This document shows, piece by piece, positions 33,031-42,222 of a stretch of 52,165 nt of DNA; positions within the stretch are counted from its first letter, which is position 1, and each line of letters opens with the position of its first letter. The stretch covers positions 1-52,165 of the forward strand of contig NZ_JAAHTB010000030.1 in NCBI RefSeq assembly GCF_010692745.1, written 5' to 3'. A model generated the notes under the pieces. It was not told the origin of the DNA and searched no databases. It saw only the letters and a list, made by a program, of their open reading frames with translations. The stretch is from Methylobacterium sp. BTF04 (lineage in GTDB: Bacteria; Pseudomonadota; Alphaproteobacteria; Rhizobiales; Beijerinckiaceae). A program made the position numbers and the translations under genes.

Positions 33031-34113
33031 TCAGGATCGCCGGGACAGCCAGCGGCCGAGACGCGCCACGAGGGGCGTGCGGGCCGCGCTGCGATGCTCG
33101 GCCTCCTGCGCCGCGTCGATGGCGTCGAGATCGTCGAAACGCTCGGCGCGCCACACCAGCTCGGCGGCCACGGCCTCTGGGTCGGGCACGCTCCAGCCGA
33201 AATGGAAGCCCGCCTCGGGGCCGGATTCGCTACCCGCCGGATGATAGTAGCGCGCCCGCGTGCCGTTGAGATCGTCGAGCAGGGGAAAGTTCGCGTTGAG
33301 GTGCGGCGCCCAGTTCAGCCCGACGATCCGCCGGCCGGGCGCCGCGAAGACCGCCGTATGGAAGGCCGAGCCGGTGGTGCCGAGAACGATCCGGCGCACG
33401 CTCATCAGCCGGACCAGATCGGGCAGGCTCAAGGCCTCGGGAAAGGCGATGTCGACGCCGCGCCGCGCCAGGGCGTCGCACAGGGCATCCTCGTTGCGCA
33501 TCCGCGAGATGCCCGCTTTGAGCCGCGATTTCGAGAGGTAGACCGGCCGCGTCACCGTATCGACCTCGTCCGTTTCCCAGAACGGCTGGCCGATGGCGCG
33601 CGCCAGATCCCCATGGACCGCATGCGCGAAGGCCTGCTCCTTCAGGCTCGGACCCGGCAGGATGAGATCGGCAATCCGCGTCGGGTGCTCGGGGTCGACG
33701 AGATCGTCCATTGAGAGCCCGAAATGCCCCAGGATGACGTCGAGGAAGGGCAGGGGCGGCCGGGACGCTGCCGGTCCGAGACCGGGGCAGAGCAGGCGCG
33801 GCTTCGGCCCGTCCCAGGTCAGGAGCGGCCACAGCCGTGCCAGGGTCCCGACGAGGAAATGCCCGTAATGGGTCACCAGCGGACCGATGAAGAGGTGGCG
33901 CTCCGCATCCGCGACGACCGGAGCGGCATCCGGCGGGGCCATCGGCGTCCCGCCCGCCTCCAGCACGGCGCCATCGGCCCCACACAAGGCCCATGCGCCG
34001 TCCGAAGTCGGCGGCTGGTAATGGGCGTCCACCACCCGATGCAGGGGCGGCAGGGTGGCGATGCGGTCGGTCTCGCCCCACACCACGCGACAGCGCTGGA
34101 GAATCGGCTTCAC
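33031..34113 (-). CDS. Glycosyltransferase family 61 protein (DUF563)
   Basis: A 360-residue protein of the GT61/DUF563 group, linked to capsule or exopolysaccharide assembly. Diagnostic parts are HLFIGPLVTHYGHFLVGTLA near the middle (the family GHFLxxxLxRLW pattern), PVYLSKSRLK, RRGVDIAFPEALSLPDLVR and VLGTTGSAFHTAVFAAPG (nucleotide-sugar side), then LNWAPHLNANF. No membrane segment is visible. The start is hard: the GTG at 34113 is the best in-frame choice just before KPILQRCRV, but its ribosome binding site is poor. Its donor sugar is unknown. Confidence 0.75.
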   Translation of the reverse strand: MKPILQRCRVVWGETDRIATLPPLHRVVDAHYQPPTSDGAWALCGADGAVLEAGGTPMAPPDAAPVVADAERHLFIGPLVTHYGHFLVGTLARLWPLLTWDGPKPRLLCPGLGPAASRPPLPFLDVILGHFGLSMDDLVDPEHPTRIADLILPGPSLKEQAFAHAVHGDLARAIGQPFWETDEVDTVTRPVYLSKSRLKAGISRMRNEDALCDALARRGVDIAFPEALSLPDLVRLMSVRRIVLGTTGSAFHTAVFAAPGRRIVGLNWAPHLNANFPLLDDLNGTRARYYHPAGSESGPEAGFHFGWSVPDPEAVAAELVWRAERFDDLDAIDAAQEAEHRSAARTPLVARLGRWLSRRS

Positions 34114-34227
34114 CCTCGCATACGTCCCGTCACGGTGATCGATGCCCTCGTTGTCCCCCGGCGCGGCCGCATCCGGGCAGGGCCGAGCCTTTCGGGACGG
34201 CCGCGCGCTCCGTATAGTTTGCCGATC

Positions 34228-36162
34228 ATGCCCACGCCATCCCGCCCGGTCCGCCGCCTCGATCCGATCCTCGTCGACCGTATCGCCGCGGGCGAGGTGG
34301 TGGAGCGTCCCGCCTCGGCGGTGAAGGAACTCGTGGAGAACGCCATCGATGCGGGCGCGACCAGCATCGAGGTGACCATCGAGGGCGGCGGGCGCCGGTT
34401 GATCCGCGTGGTCGACGACGGTGCCGGCATGGGGCCGGACGACCTCGCCTTGGCGGTGGAGCGCCACGCCACCTCGAAGCTGCCCGGCGGCGATCTCACC
34501 CGGATCGATACGCTGGGCTTTCGCGGCGAGGCTTTGCCCTCCATCGGCGCGGTGGCGCGCCTGACGCTGACGAGCCGCACCGCCGCCGGCGAGACCGGCC
34601 ACAGCCTCACCGTCGATGCCGGGCTGAAGGGCGACGTCCGCCCGGCCCCGAGCGCCCGCGGCACCCGCATTGAGGTCACCGACCTGTTCTCCGCGACCCC
34701 GGCGCGGCTCAAGTTCCTGAAATCCGACCGGGCCGAGACCACGGCCATCGCCGACGGCCTGCGCCGGCTCGCCGTGGCGCAGCCCGGTATCCGCCTCGTG
34801 CTGCGGCCGGAGACCGGCGCCGCTCTGGTGTTTCCCGCCGAGACCGAGGGCGGTCCGGCCGCGACCTTGCGCCGGCTCGCAGCCGTGCTCGGTGCCGATT
34901 TCGGGGCCAACGCCGCGCCCCTCGCCATGGCGCGCGAGGGCTTCGCGCTCACAGGCCATATCGGGCTGCCGAGCTACCATCGCGGCAACGCCAACCAGAT
35001 CCACTTCACCGTCAACGGCCGTCCGGTGCGGGACCGGCTGCTGCTCGGCGCCGTGCGCGGCGCCTATGCCGATACGATGAGTTCGGACCGCCATCCGGTG
35101 CTGGCCCTCGCCATCACGTGCGATCCGGCCCTGGTCGACGTGAACGTCCATCCGGCCAAGACAGAGGTGCGCTTCCGCGAGCCCGGCCTCGTACGCGCCC
35201 TCATCGTCAGCGCCATCCACGAGACCCTGCGGCAGGCGGGCGCGCGCACGACCACCACCGCCGCAGCCCGCACCCTGGACGCCTTGCGCCCGATGCAGGT
35301 CCATACCGGAGCGTCCGCCCGACCGGCACCGATGAGCTACCTCCCGCGCGGGCTGCCCTCCTTCGGCGCCCCATCCGGCATCAGGGTCGCGGCCCCGGCC
35401 TTCGGCGGGTTCGGCGAGGCGCCCCAGGCGGCGTTCGCGCACGATCTCGGCGATGCCCCGGCGCAGTCTTTCGCTCAAGATTTTACGCAGGACTTCGCGC
35501 CTCCGGGTGCCGACCTGCGACAGGCCGAACCCGGTTCAGAGCCGGACGACCACCCGCTCGGTGCCGCCCGCGCCCAGCTGCACGAGACCTACATCGTCGC
35601 TCAGACCCGGGACGGCCTCGTCCTCGTCGATCAGCATGCCGCCCACGAGCGCCTCGTCTACGAGCGGCTCAAGCGCGAGCGTGCCACCGGCGGCATCGCC
35701 CGCCAGGGGTTGCTGATCCCAGACGTTGTGGAGATGGCGCAGGAGGATGCCGAGCGCCTCGTCGCCGCCGCGGCCGATCTCGACCGCCTCGGCCTGACCA
35801 TCGAGGCGTTCGGCACCGGCGCCGTCCTGGTGCGCGAGGTCCCGGCGCTGCTGGCCAATGCCTCCACCCGCACCCTCGTCACCGACATCCTCGACGCGCT
35901 CGGCGAGAGCGGACTGGAAGACGGCAGCCCCGACGGCACCGATGCGGGCGGCGGACCGCTCGGGCGGCGCCTCGATGCGATCCTGTCGCGGATGAGTTGC
36001 CACGGCTCGATCCGTGCGGGACGGCGCCTGCGCCCGGAGGAGATGAACGCGCTCCTGCGCGAGATGGAGGCGACGCCGCTCTCGGGCACCTGCAACCATG
36101 GCCGCCCGACCTTCGTCGAACTGAAGCTGGTGGATATCGAGCGCCTGTTCGGGCGCCGGTAG
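34228..36162 (+). CDS. mutL: DNA mismatch repair protein MutL
   Basis: A 644-residue MutL. The N-terminal GHKL ATPase has ELVENAIDAGA, DDGAGMG, RHATSKL and GFRGEALPSI, then NGRPVRDR in the transducer domain and VDVNVHPAKTEVRF. A poorly conserved linker (about 345-430) joins the C-terminal dimerisation domain, which has LVDQHAAHERLVYERL. That matches the DQHA(x)2E(x)4E endonuclease motif of MutL proteins from bacteria lacking MutH, so it should nick the new strand itself. CNHGRPTFVEL is the conserved Cys/Gly-His element. The ATG at 34228 starts just before LDPILVDRIAAGEVVERPAS. Confidence 0.96.
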   Translation: MPTPSRPVRRLDPILVDRIAAGEVVERPASAVKELVENAIDAGATSIEVTIEGGGRRLIRVVDDGAGMGPDDLALAVERHATSKLPGGDLTRIDTLGFRGEALPSIGAVARLTLTSRTAAGETGHSLTVDAGLKGDVRPAPSARGTRIEVTDLFSATPARLKFLKSDRAETTAIADGLRRLAVAQPGIRLVLRPETGAALVFPAETEGGPAATLRRLAAVLGADFGANAAPLAMAREGFALTGHIGLPSYHRGNANQIHFTVNGRPVRDRLLLGAVRGAYADTMSSDRHPVLALAITCDPALVDVNVHPAKTEVRFREPGLVRALIVSAIHETLRQAGARTTTTAAARTLDALRPMQVHTGASARPAPMSYLPRGLPSFGAPSGIRVAAPAFGGFGEAPQAAFAHDLGDAPAQSFAQDFTQDFAPPGADLRQAEPGSEPDDHPLGAARAQLHETYIVAQTRDGLVLVDQHAAHERLVYERLKRERATGGIARQGLLIPDVVEMAQEDAERLVAAAADLDRLGLTIEAFGTGAVLVREVPALLANASTRTLVTDILDALGESGLEDGSPDGTDAGGGPLGRRLDAILSRMSCHGSIRAGRRLRPEEMNALLREMEATPLSGTCNHGRPTFVELKLVDIERLFGRR

Positions 36163-36282
36163 ATATCGTTACAGGCAAAGAGCGAAGCGTTTACAAATTA
36201 ACGGCGAAGCGGAAGCTAGGTCGAAGGTATGGGCTCGCTCGCCGAACAGGAACTATCACCGGCGCGTGGCGGCCCCCTCGTC

Positions 36283-36588
36283 TCACGCCTTCCTTTGGGG
36301 TGCTGCATGCTCACCCCAGCCGCGTGACAAGCGTTCAGTAACGTCACGTCGAGCAAGTACGCGTTCACACGACTCCCATGGAGGTCCCGAAGCGTCGACG
36401 TCATCGGCATAGCGGAGATCGAAAGCGTTCGCCTTGGCGCGGCGAACCGTGAAGTCACGCAGCGCCTCATCCAACTTTTCGATGTCGTCGATCCACTCGT
36501 CGTCGATCCCCAACGGTGCGAGGGCCGCCGTATAGAAGGCTATTGAGCGGCCCAGGTCGCTGACCGATAGAAAGACGTGATCGAGCAT
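36283..36588 (-). pseudogene. Truncated VOC/glyoxalase-like protein
   Basis: The first 25 or so residues (MLDHVFLSVSDLGRSIAFYT then AALAPLGI) are a typical VOC superfamily first beta-alpha unit. After that the expected metal-binding and beta-strand segments are missing and the sequence becomes unlike the family. A different frame (about 36290-36380) reads LNACHAAGV, resembling a later VOC helix, so a frameshift plus deletion is likely. At 101 residues it is shorter than a usual VOC unit of about 120. It lies between mutL and the HxlR gene. Confidence 0.6.
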
Positions 36589-36762
36589 TGCATTTTCTCG
36601 GTGGCCGAAAGTGCGGATGCCCCGGTGAGACACGCGTCGGTCATTACGATTGGCAAGCGTATTACGGCGTCCCGACGGTGGGCATTCCACCTCCGGCCGC
36701 CGTCCCGATCCTCGGTTCCCTTGTCGCTTGGGCGCCTCCACCCTTCCGCGGAACGATCACCT

Positions 36763-37167
36763 CTATCCGCCCGTCAGGGCACCCTGGTCTTTCCGCCTGG
36801 ATGTCGGACGGATACGCAGGTGTTCGAGGGCATCGGCGTTCGCACGGCCCCAGGCGTAGAGGAGCTCCACCGGCTCGACGAGGCGGTTACCGAGGACGGT
36901 AAGGCGGTACTCGACGGCGGGTGGCACGGTGCCGGCGACGTGCCGAGTGAGGAGACCGCTGCCTTCCATCTCGCGGAGCGTCTGGGTAAGCATCTTCTTG
37001 GAGATGCCGGGCAGGCTACGGAGAAGCACACCTGTCCGCGCCCGTCCGTCGTGACCGCCATGGAGCGTGTGCAGGATCATGCTCGTCCACTTGGTCGCGA
37101 ACAGCTCCAGCACGCGCCGCGGCGCACAGTCCTCGTGCCGTACCTCTTCGGTGGTGTTGGCTCGCAT
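36763..37167 (-). CDS. HxlR family transcriptional regulator
   Basis: A 134-residue winged-helix regulator. CAPRRVLELFATKWTSMIL is the HxlR start, with the N-terminal Cys that senses electrophiles in several members. TGVLLRSLPGISKKMLTQTL is the recognition helix region, and VPPAVEYRLTVLGNRLVEPV is the wing. It would bind operators in the 108 bases between it and the divergent SDR gene, which it probably controls. ATG at 37167. Confidence 0.88.
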   Translation of the reverse strand: MRANTTEEVRHEDCAPRRVLELFATKWTSMILHTLHGGHDGRARTGVLLRSLPGISKKMLTQTLREMEGSGLLTRHVAGTVPPAVEYRLTVLGNRLVEPVELLYAWGRANADALEHLRIRPTSRRKDQGALTGG

Positions 37168-37275
37168 GGTGGCTACCTCTTGGTGCCTATGGCCCTGAAC
37201 GGTGCCGTCTGGTGGTCGCCCGATGCCGTGGCCAGCTGTGTTCGTACTACTTCGGAAAACACCCAGGAGAGCATC

Positions 37276-38343
37276 ATGGGCGGAACAGCTTTGGTTGCCG
37301 GCGTCAGCGGCATCGTCGGCAATAACCTTGCCGAACACCTCGTCTCGACCGGATCAACGGTCCTCGGCCTCGCGCGGCGCCCTACCCGCGGCCTCGCGGG
37401 CGTCGAACCGGTCGCCGCCGACCTGCTCGATCCTGACAGCCTGCGGAGAGCGCTCGCCGGATACCGGCCGAGCCAAGTCTATATCACGACGTGGATGCGC
37501 AAGGACACGGAGGCGGAGAACATCGAGGTCAACGGCGCGATGGTCCGCAATCTCCTCGATGCGCTGCGACCCGCACGGAGCGTCGAGCACGTGGCCCTGG
37601 TAACGGGCCTGAAGCATTACCTCGGGCCATTCGAACTTTGGGGAAAGCAAGGCGCGTTGCCGGCGACGCCCTTCCGCGAGGAGCAGGGCCGCATCGACCT
37701 GCCCAACTTCTATTACGCCCAGGAGGACGAGGTCTTCGCCGCCGCCGAGCGCGACGGCTTCGGCTGGAGCGTCCACCGGCCGAACACCGTCATTGGTTAT
37801 GCACTCGGCAACGCGATGAACATGGGGGTCACGCTGGCCGTCTACGCCGCGTTGTGCCGGGAGACCGGCCGTCCCTTCCGCTTCCCGGGAACGACGATGG
37901 GCTGGACCGGGCTCAACGACATGACGGATGCACGCCTTCTCGCCCGGCACATGGCCTGGGCCGCCATGACGCCGGCTGCGCGCAACGGAATGTTCAACGT
38001 CGTCAACGGCGACGTCTTCCGCTGGGAATGGCTCTGGGGACGCATCGCCAATTGGTTCGGGATGGAACCTGCCCCGTTCGATGGCACGGTGCAGCCGCTG
38101 GAGGCCTGGATGATGGACGACGGGGCCACATGGGCCGCCATCGCCGACAGGCATGGGCTGGTGGAGCCAGACATCAAACGCCTCGCCTCGGCCTGGCACA
38201 CGGACGGAGACCTTAGCCGGACCATCGAGGTGCAGGCCGATATGGGCAGGAGCCGTCGGCTAGGCTTCCTCGATTACCAGGCCACGGACGAGACATTCTT
38301 CGACCTGTTCGACCGGCTGCGCCGCGGCAAGGTCATCCCGTAG
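37276..38343 (+). CDS. PRISE-like SDR family reductase
   Basis: A 355-residue short-chain dehydrogenase/reductase of the atypical group that includes progesterone 5-beta-reductase and iridoid synthase (PRISE), which reduce enone C=C bonds with NADPH. Visible are the nucleotide motif ALVAGVSGIVGNNLAEHL (GxxGxxG type, residues about 5-22), ARRPTRG (NADP-type Arg pair), LVTGLKHYLGPFE with the PRISE-type Lys, and NFYYAQEDEV with the catalytic Tyr of YxxxK-like geometry. Length is normal. GGAGA precedes the ATG. It is divergent from the HxlR gene, a common inducible arrangement for detoxifying reductases. Confidence 0.85.
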   Translation: MGGTALVAGVSGIVGNNLAEHLVSTGSTVLGLARRPTRGLAGVEPVAADLLDPDSLRRALAGYRPSQVYITTWMRKDTEAENIEVNGAMVRNLLDALRPARSVEHVALVTGLKHYLGPFELWGKQGALPATPFREEQGRIDLPNFYYAQEDEVFAAAERDGFGWSVHRPNTVIGYALGNAMNMGVTLAVYAALCRETGRPFRFPGTTMGWTGLNDMTDARLLARHMAWAAMTPAARNGMFNVVNGDVFRWEWLWGRIANWFGMEPAPFDGTVQPLEAWMMDDGATWAAIADRHGLVEPDIKRLASAWHTDGDLSRTIEVQADMGRSRRLGFLDYQATDETFFDLFDRLRRGKVIP

Positions 38344-38372
38344 GCGTCCGGCGTCCGGAGCGAAACCCGGAG

Positions 38373-38399
38373 GCCCGCAGCACGCTCGTTGCGGGCTTT
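38373..38399 (+). terminator. Hairpin terminator after the SDR gene
   Basis: GCCCGCA (38373-38379) pairs with TGCGGGC (38390-38396) and is followed by TTTC. It lies 30 bases past the SDR stop. Confidence 0.75.
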
Positions 38400-38444
38400 C
38401 GTAGGGCGCAGACCGGTGTTTCCGATCTGATATGGGCGCCGGAC

Positions 38445-38744
38445 TTGGAACACCGGTTCGGCCTCAGCGAACGGCTTACGTGGGACGGCCCGGTGGTCGA
38501 CGTGACGCACGTCCAGGTCCAAGATCCGGGCATGACGGACCCGCGACATGTCGTCGTTTCCCGCTGCGCCCATCGAGTCTGGCCGGGCATGCACCGTGGC
38601 CACCTCCACCTCTACGGGCATTCCCGTGGCGCCCTTAAGGCGACCCCCGACAGCCTCGACGTCGGGGTGGATTGCTGGAACTGGAGCCCCGCCGCCTTCG
38701 ACCAGATCCTGGCGAGGCAGTCGCCAACCCCGGCCATGGCCTGA
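38445..38744 (+). pseudogene. Fragment of a metallophosphoesterase
   Basis: Only the C-terminal half of a calcineurin-like phosphoesterase remains: VVVSRCAHRVWPGMHRGHLH, LYGHSRGALK and DVGVDCWNWSPAAFDQILAR. The N-terminal metal site (DTHFGH type) is absent. The family GHSHG motif reads GHSRG, so a metal-binding His is lost too. No normal start codon or ribosome binding site is present. It is a remnant directly behind the SDR terminator. Confidence 0.72.
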
Positions 38745-38935
38745 TGGCCGGCACGTCGATGTCGCCGAGACAACACCACATGTATCGTAAACGAGCACCT
38801 CTGACCTCGGCCGGAATGCGTTTCGCCAACGATGCGGCACATTGCATGGGGGGGGGGCGCCTGACTCACAACCCGTCACCCCGTTCGTACCGGCCCGGGT
38901 GGCGGGGCGTTTGTACAGGCGGCACTTCTGAAGGA

Positions 38936-39424
38936 TCAAACCACCGTTGCCGGGTTCGTCTCGAAGATCGTGCTGACTTCTTCAGACAACAGGATCGCCG
39001 ACCAGTGGGTCCGTAGGTCGGCCTCCTTCGCCCCATCGTCGTAGGCAGGTGAGGAGAGCGGCTTGGCATCGAGAACATCGATCAGGACGATGTGTTCGAT
39101 GCGGTCCGCAAGCAGCCCCCAACCATCGAAGCGTGGGCGATGCAAACGGTAATCGACGGTGTCCCGGGCATGGATAGTGGCGGAGCCCCTCACACGAAAT
39201 CCCTTTCGACTGAGGGGATCGACGAAATTGACCTCGACGGTCGGCCGCTGGCAAAGGTTGGTGATCGTCCCCGGAGAGCGGATGTCGCCGAATGCGAGCG
39301 TTCGGTCATCCACAACCACGAAGGTCCCCTTCGGCGAGAGGTTCGGCTCTCCCGTTTGCGATACTGTCGCAACGAAGCCGAGCCGCTGCTTGTGCACGGT
39401 GTCCTTCATGTCCTGTGTCAGCAT
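38936..39424 (-). CDS. Pyridoxamine 5'-phosphate oxidase family protein
   Basis: A 162-residue split-barrel flavin-binding protein. It reads LGFVATVSQTGEPNLSPKGT near the start, VDDRTLAFGDIRSPGTITNL in the middle, and NFVDPLSRKGFRVRGSATIH. These are typical of the PPOX family that binds FMN or F420-like cofactors. Such stand-alone members are usually redox enzymes of unknown substrate, not true PNPOx. ATG at 39424. The SDR gene lies 24 bases upstream on the same strand, so both are likely cotranscribed. Confidence 0.86.
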   Translation of the reverse strand: MLTQDMKDTVHKQRLGFVATVSQTGEPNLSPKGTFVVVDDRTLAFGDIRSPGTITNLCQRPTVEVNFVDPLSRKGFRVRGSATIHARDTVDYRLHRPRFDGWGLLADRIEHIVLIDVLDAKPLSSPAYDDGAKEADLRTHWSAILLSEEVSTIFETNPATVV

Positions 39425-39447
39425 CGCCTCGCCCTCCGAGACCTCCG

Positions 39448-40191
39448 CTAAAGCCGCAATCCGCCGCCGACCTGAAGCGTCTCGCCGGTGATCCAGCCAC
39501 CGTCTCCTGAGACGGCGAAGGCAACCGCGGCCGCAATGTCGGCAGGCTGGCCGACGCGGCCGAGCGGGGTGCGCGCGACGAACGGGGCCATGCCCTCCTC
39601 GCCAAGGCCGCTGGTGCCTTCCGTCGCGACAATGCCCGGAGCGATGCCAACCACGCGGATCCCGCGCGCGCCCAGTTCAAGCGCGAGCGAGCGGGTCAGG
39701 CTGTCGACCGCACCCTTGGTGGCGCTATAGACCTGCGCCCCTGCTATGGGCGTGACGCCGGCGCCGGACGAGATGTTGACCACGACGCCGCCGGCCGGGG
39801 GAAACACCCTCGCCGCAACCTGGGTCGCTAGGATCAGGCCCTTCACGTTGAGGGCGAACTGCCGGTCTATCGAGTCCGGCGTGATGCTGGCGAGATCACC
39901 GAACTCGTAGATGCCGGCGTTATTGACGAGGATGTCGACATGTCCGAACGCCAAGGCCGCCTCGTCGAACAGCATGTCGATCTCCCGGGGCTTCGAGACG
40001 TCCGCCTGGACCGCCTTGGCATGTCCGCCTGCATCCCGGATCGTCATGACGAGCCTTTCCGCCGCCTCGACGCTGCGAGCGTAGTTGACGACAACCTTCG
40101 CCCCGTCCGCCGCTAGGCGCAGCGCGATGCCCGCCCCGATGCCCTTCGACGCCCCGGTGACGATGGCCACCCGTCCTTCGAGCTTGTGCAT
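39448..40191 (-). CDS. SDR family oxidoreductase
   Basis: A 247-residue classical SDR. It has VAIVTGASKGIGAGIALRLA (TGxxxGxG, residues about 9-28), NYARS (NADP-type), ILVNNAGIYEFGD (NNAG), the catalytic Ser in NISSGAGV, YSATKGA (YxxxK), and PGIVATEG. Length and order match 3-oxoacyl-reductase/glucose-dehydrogenase-like members. The substrate is unknown. GGAG lies well before the ATG at 40191, which decides this start over a longer frame. Probably in one transcript with the PPOX gene. Confidence 0.9.
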   Translation of the reverse strand: MHKLEGRVAIVTGASKGIGAGIALRLAADGAKVVVNYARSVEAAERLVMTIRDAGGHAKAVQADVSKPREIDMLFDEAALAFGHVDILVNNAGIYEFGDLASITPDSIDRQFALNVKGLILATQVAARVFPPAGGVVVNISSGAGVTPIAGAQVYSATKGAVDSLTRSLALELGARGIRVVGIAPGIVATEGTSGLGEEGMAPFVARTPLGRVGQPADIAAAVAFAVSGDGGWITGETLQVGGGLRL

Positions 40192-40279
40192 GTCGGTCTC
40201 CAAGTTCGTTGATCGGTAGGGTTCGCGGGTCACGCGAAACGGGAATTGATCGAACGAGCATGTCGCTTCCTACCCGCGG

Positions 40280-40609
40280 TCATCCGTGGAACGGGACCGT
40301 CCAAGGTTCGACATCGACTCTCAGCATTCCAGACCGGACGGTGGGATCGTTCGCTCCAAGCTTCAACGCTTCCTCCAGGTCCGTCGCCCTGAAGATCGTC
40401 ACATTGCCAGTCGCAAGGGTGCTCGGGATATGATCGGACGCTTCCCGGAAAGGATTGGCGGGGACGATCCTGCCCCTGTTCCTACATTCGGCGATGTACG
40501 CGACGTGTTCGTCGAAGCCGGGCTGCCGGTCGTACGGGGTACCCTGGACCCAAGTCGATCCGGGACTGTGACACGCCCGGAAATAACTAGCCCCTTCGGC
40601 ATCGACCAT
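40280..40609 (-). CDS. YciI-like protein
   Basis: A 109-residue protein of the YciI-related (DABB-like) fold. It has SYFRACHSPGSTWVQG at the start, FDEHVAYIAECRNRGRIVPA in the helix, and GNVTIFRATDLEEALKLGAN followed by the DPTVRSG turn and VEPWTVPF at the end. The His in DEHVAYI matches the family's putative active-site His. The function of the family is unclear. Same strand as the SDR-PPOX pair, 88 bases upstream, so it may lead that transcript. Confidence 0.82.
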   Translation of the reverse strand: MVDAEGASYFRACHSPGSTWVQGTPYDRQPGFDEHVAYIAECRNRGRIVPANPFREASDHIPSTLATGNVTIFRATDLEEALKLGANDPTVRSGMLRVDVEPWTVPFHG

Positions 40610-40904
40610 CGTGGGCTACCCCGGTTGTTACTGGTATCGCTTAACCGCATCCTTGATCCTATCGGGACCCGAAATACAGTCGTCGTGGCCCGCTATTATG
40701 CGCAGTCGATAACCGTAAATGGATCGATCGTCCGTCCCGGCATCCTGCTAGCCTGATTATCCGGGCGATCCATCGGTCGTCGGGCGGATGCGCGGGGACC
40801 CTTTGCCCCCACCTCACTCCCGCGCATCGGGCCTTTGGCGGGGTCGAGCGTCATAAGCGTGCGAGAAGCACAAGCGCCTCGATTCCGTAACGCGGAGGAC
40901 GCCT

Positions 40905-41168
40905 ATGCCTCACCACGTGTGCATCGATCCGAACGACCAGTACGCCCAGGCGGAAGTCACGGTTGAGTTCGAGACGACGACGGGCGTGGTGAGGTTGCTC
41001 TCGGTGCATGGCGCCTCGGACGACGACATCCTCCCCGATCTCGACGACGTTCAGCGCCGGGCGCTCGAAAGTGAGATCCTGGAGGATCATTCGCGGGTCG
41101 TGCCGGCCCATGACGGTCCCCCGCACACACGTCCGATCATGGACCACAGACGGACAGGAACGACATGA
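40905..41168 (+). CDS. Small protein of unknown function coupled to a phasin gene
   Basis: An 87-residue protein. Its first 65 residues look folded (VTVEFETTTGVVRLLSVHGA then DDDILPDLDDVQRRALESEI), and the C-terminus is His/Pro/Arg-rich. GGAGGA precedes the ATG. Its stop overlaps the phasin start (ATGA, 41165-41168), so the two are translated together. No family is recognised. Confidence 0.62.
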   Translation: MPHHVCIDPNDQYAQAEVTVEFETTTGVVRLLSVHGASDDDILPDLDDVQRRALESEILEDHSRVVPAHDGPPHTRPIMDHRRTGTT

Positions 41169-41692
41169 TTGACCAGGATAACGGTTCACTGATCCCACAC
41201 GACCGTCGCGCGGGAAGCTTTCCCGTCGTGAGGAAGTCGGGGTCGGAGGGCACCCGCGACGGAAGCCTGTGGCCGATGCCCAACGGAATGGACGAGGAGG
41301 CTCATCGGGCGAGGGAGGCCGCGGAGCGGTTCGGGCGTACGCTCGGTTTTTCCGGGGAGGAAGGCGAACGGCTTTCTCGCCAGTCGACGAAGAACATGGA
41401 AGCGGTGAAGCAGTGCCGGGCGGTGCTGACACAGGCCTTCCAGGCATCCTCCGACGACTGGATGGAGTTGGTACAGGGCCAGTGGAAGCGAAACTTTGAT
41501 GGCATGGAGCGCCTGATGCAGGCTAAATCCGTCCATGAGTTCGGAGAGATCCAAGGCGAGCTCGTCCGGGAAAACCTGGAGCACGTCATCAGGGATATCC
41601 GTTCCATCGCGGAGCGTTCGATGCGGGCGGCGGACGAGGCCGGGAAAACGCTTTCCGCGCTGACGGACCACGACGCCGTCGAATTGGTATGA
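41165..41692 (+). CDS. Phasin family protein
   Basis: A 175-residue helical protein with the phasin 2 pattern: NMEAVKQCRAVLTQAFQASS, DDWMELVQGQWKRNFDGMER, and LMQAKSVHEFGEIQGELVRE followed by IAERSMRAADEA. Phasins coat polyhydroxyalkanoate granules; some act more generally in stress. Coupled to the upstream 87-residue protein. No PHA synthase or depolymerase gene is in the window. The N-terminal 45 residues are not conserved phasin sequence. Confidence 0.86.
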   Translation: MIDQDNGSLIPHDRRAGSFPVVRKSGSEGTRDGSLWPMPNGMDEEAHRAREAAERFGRTLGFSGEEGERLSRQSTKNMEAVKQCRAVLTQAFQASSDDWMELVQGQWKRNFDGMERLMQAKSVHEFGEIQGELVRENLEHVIRDIRSIAERSMRAADEAGKTLSALTDHDAVELV

Positions 41693-41760
41693 GACGCCTC
41701 CGGCCCCGGGATCACCCGCGATCCGGAGCCGGGTCGAGGGCGGAAGCGAAACGCCTACCG

Positions 41761-41931
41761 ATGGGACGGTTCGCGGTCGCGCATTCGATGCTGATCGCTT
41801 CTTTCGGCGACAAGCCGTGGCAACGAAGCCTTCCAGCGCTCGCCTTCACCCTCCTGGCGACCGGCATCGGCCTGTCATGCGTCCTGACGAACGCCCTCGC
41901 CGGCGACCCAGCCGTCCTCACGCTGCGATAG
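41761..41931 (+). CDS. Possible small membrane protein
   Basis: A 56-residue frame with one hydrophobic segment (SLPALAFTLLATGIGLSCVL). A longer in-frame start at 41689 has no better ribosome binding site. No family is recognised, and a chance frame is possible. Confidence 0.35.
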   Translation: MGRFAVAHSMLIASFGDKPWQRSLPALAFTLLATGIGLSCVLTNALAGDPAVLTLR

Positions 41932-42222
41932 CGACACCTCGCAGGACCTCGCATGGGAAAATCGACCGACATGGCCGTGCTTGCGGTACATTCCCGATCA
42001 GTCCCGAAGGCCCATGCCCCGGGGGACGAGCCTCGGGTCCCGGAGGTGGCCATGGCCGGAGAAGAATTTAAATCCGGGGCAGAGACCGGGGCCGTTGCGC
42101 CGTGCGTTCCGACGTACCGGCGAGAAAGCGCCTCGGCATACGGCCTTAGGGTCGCGGGCGAGATCCTCTGCCGTTACCTCGACGAAGAGGATCGCCAGCC
42201 CCAAGGTGCTTCGAAACCGGAA

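Noticed and set aside
38274..38939. 221-residue minus-strand frame behind the PPOX gene
   Set aside because: Antisense to the phosphoesterase remnant and the SDR terminator; no domain.
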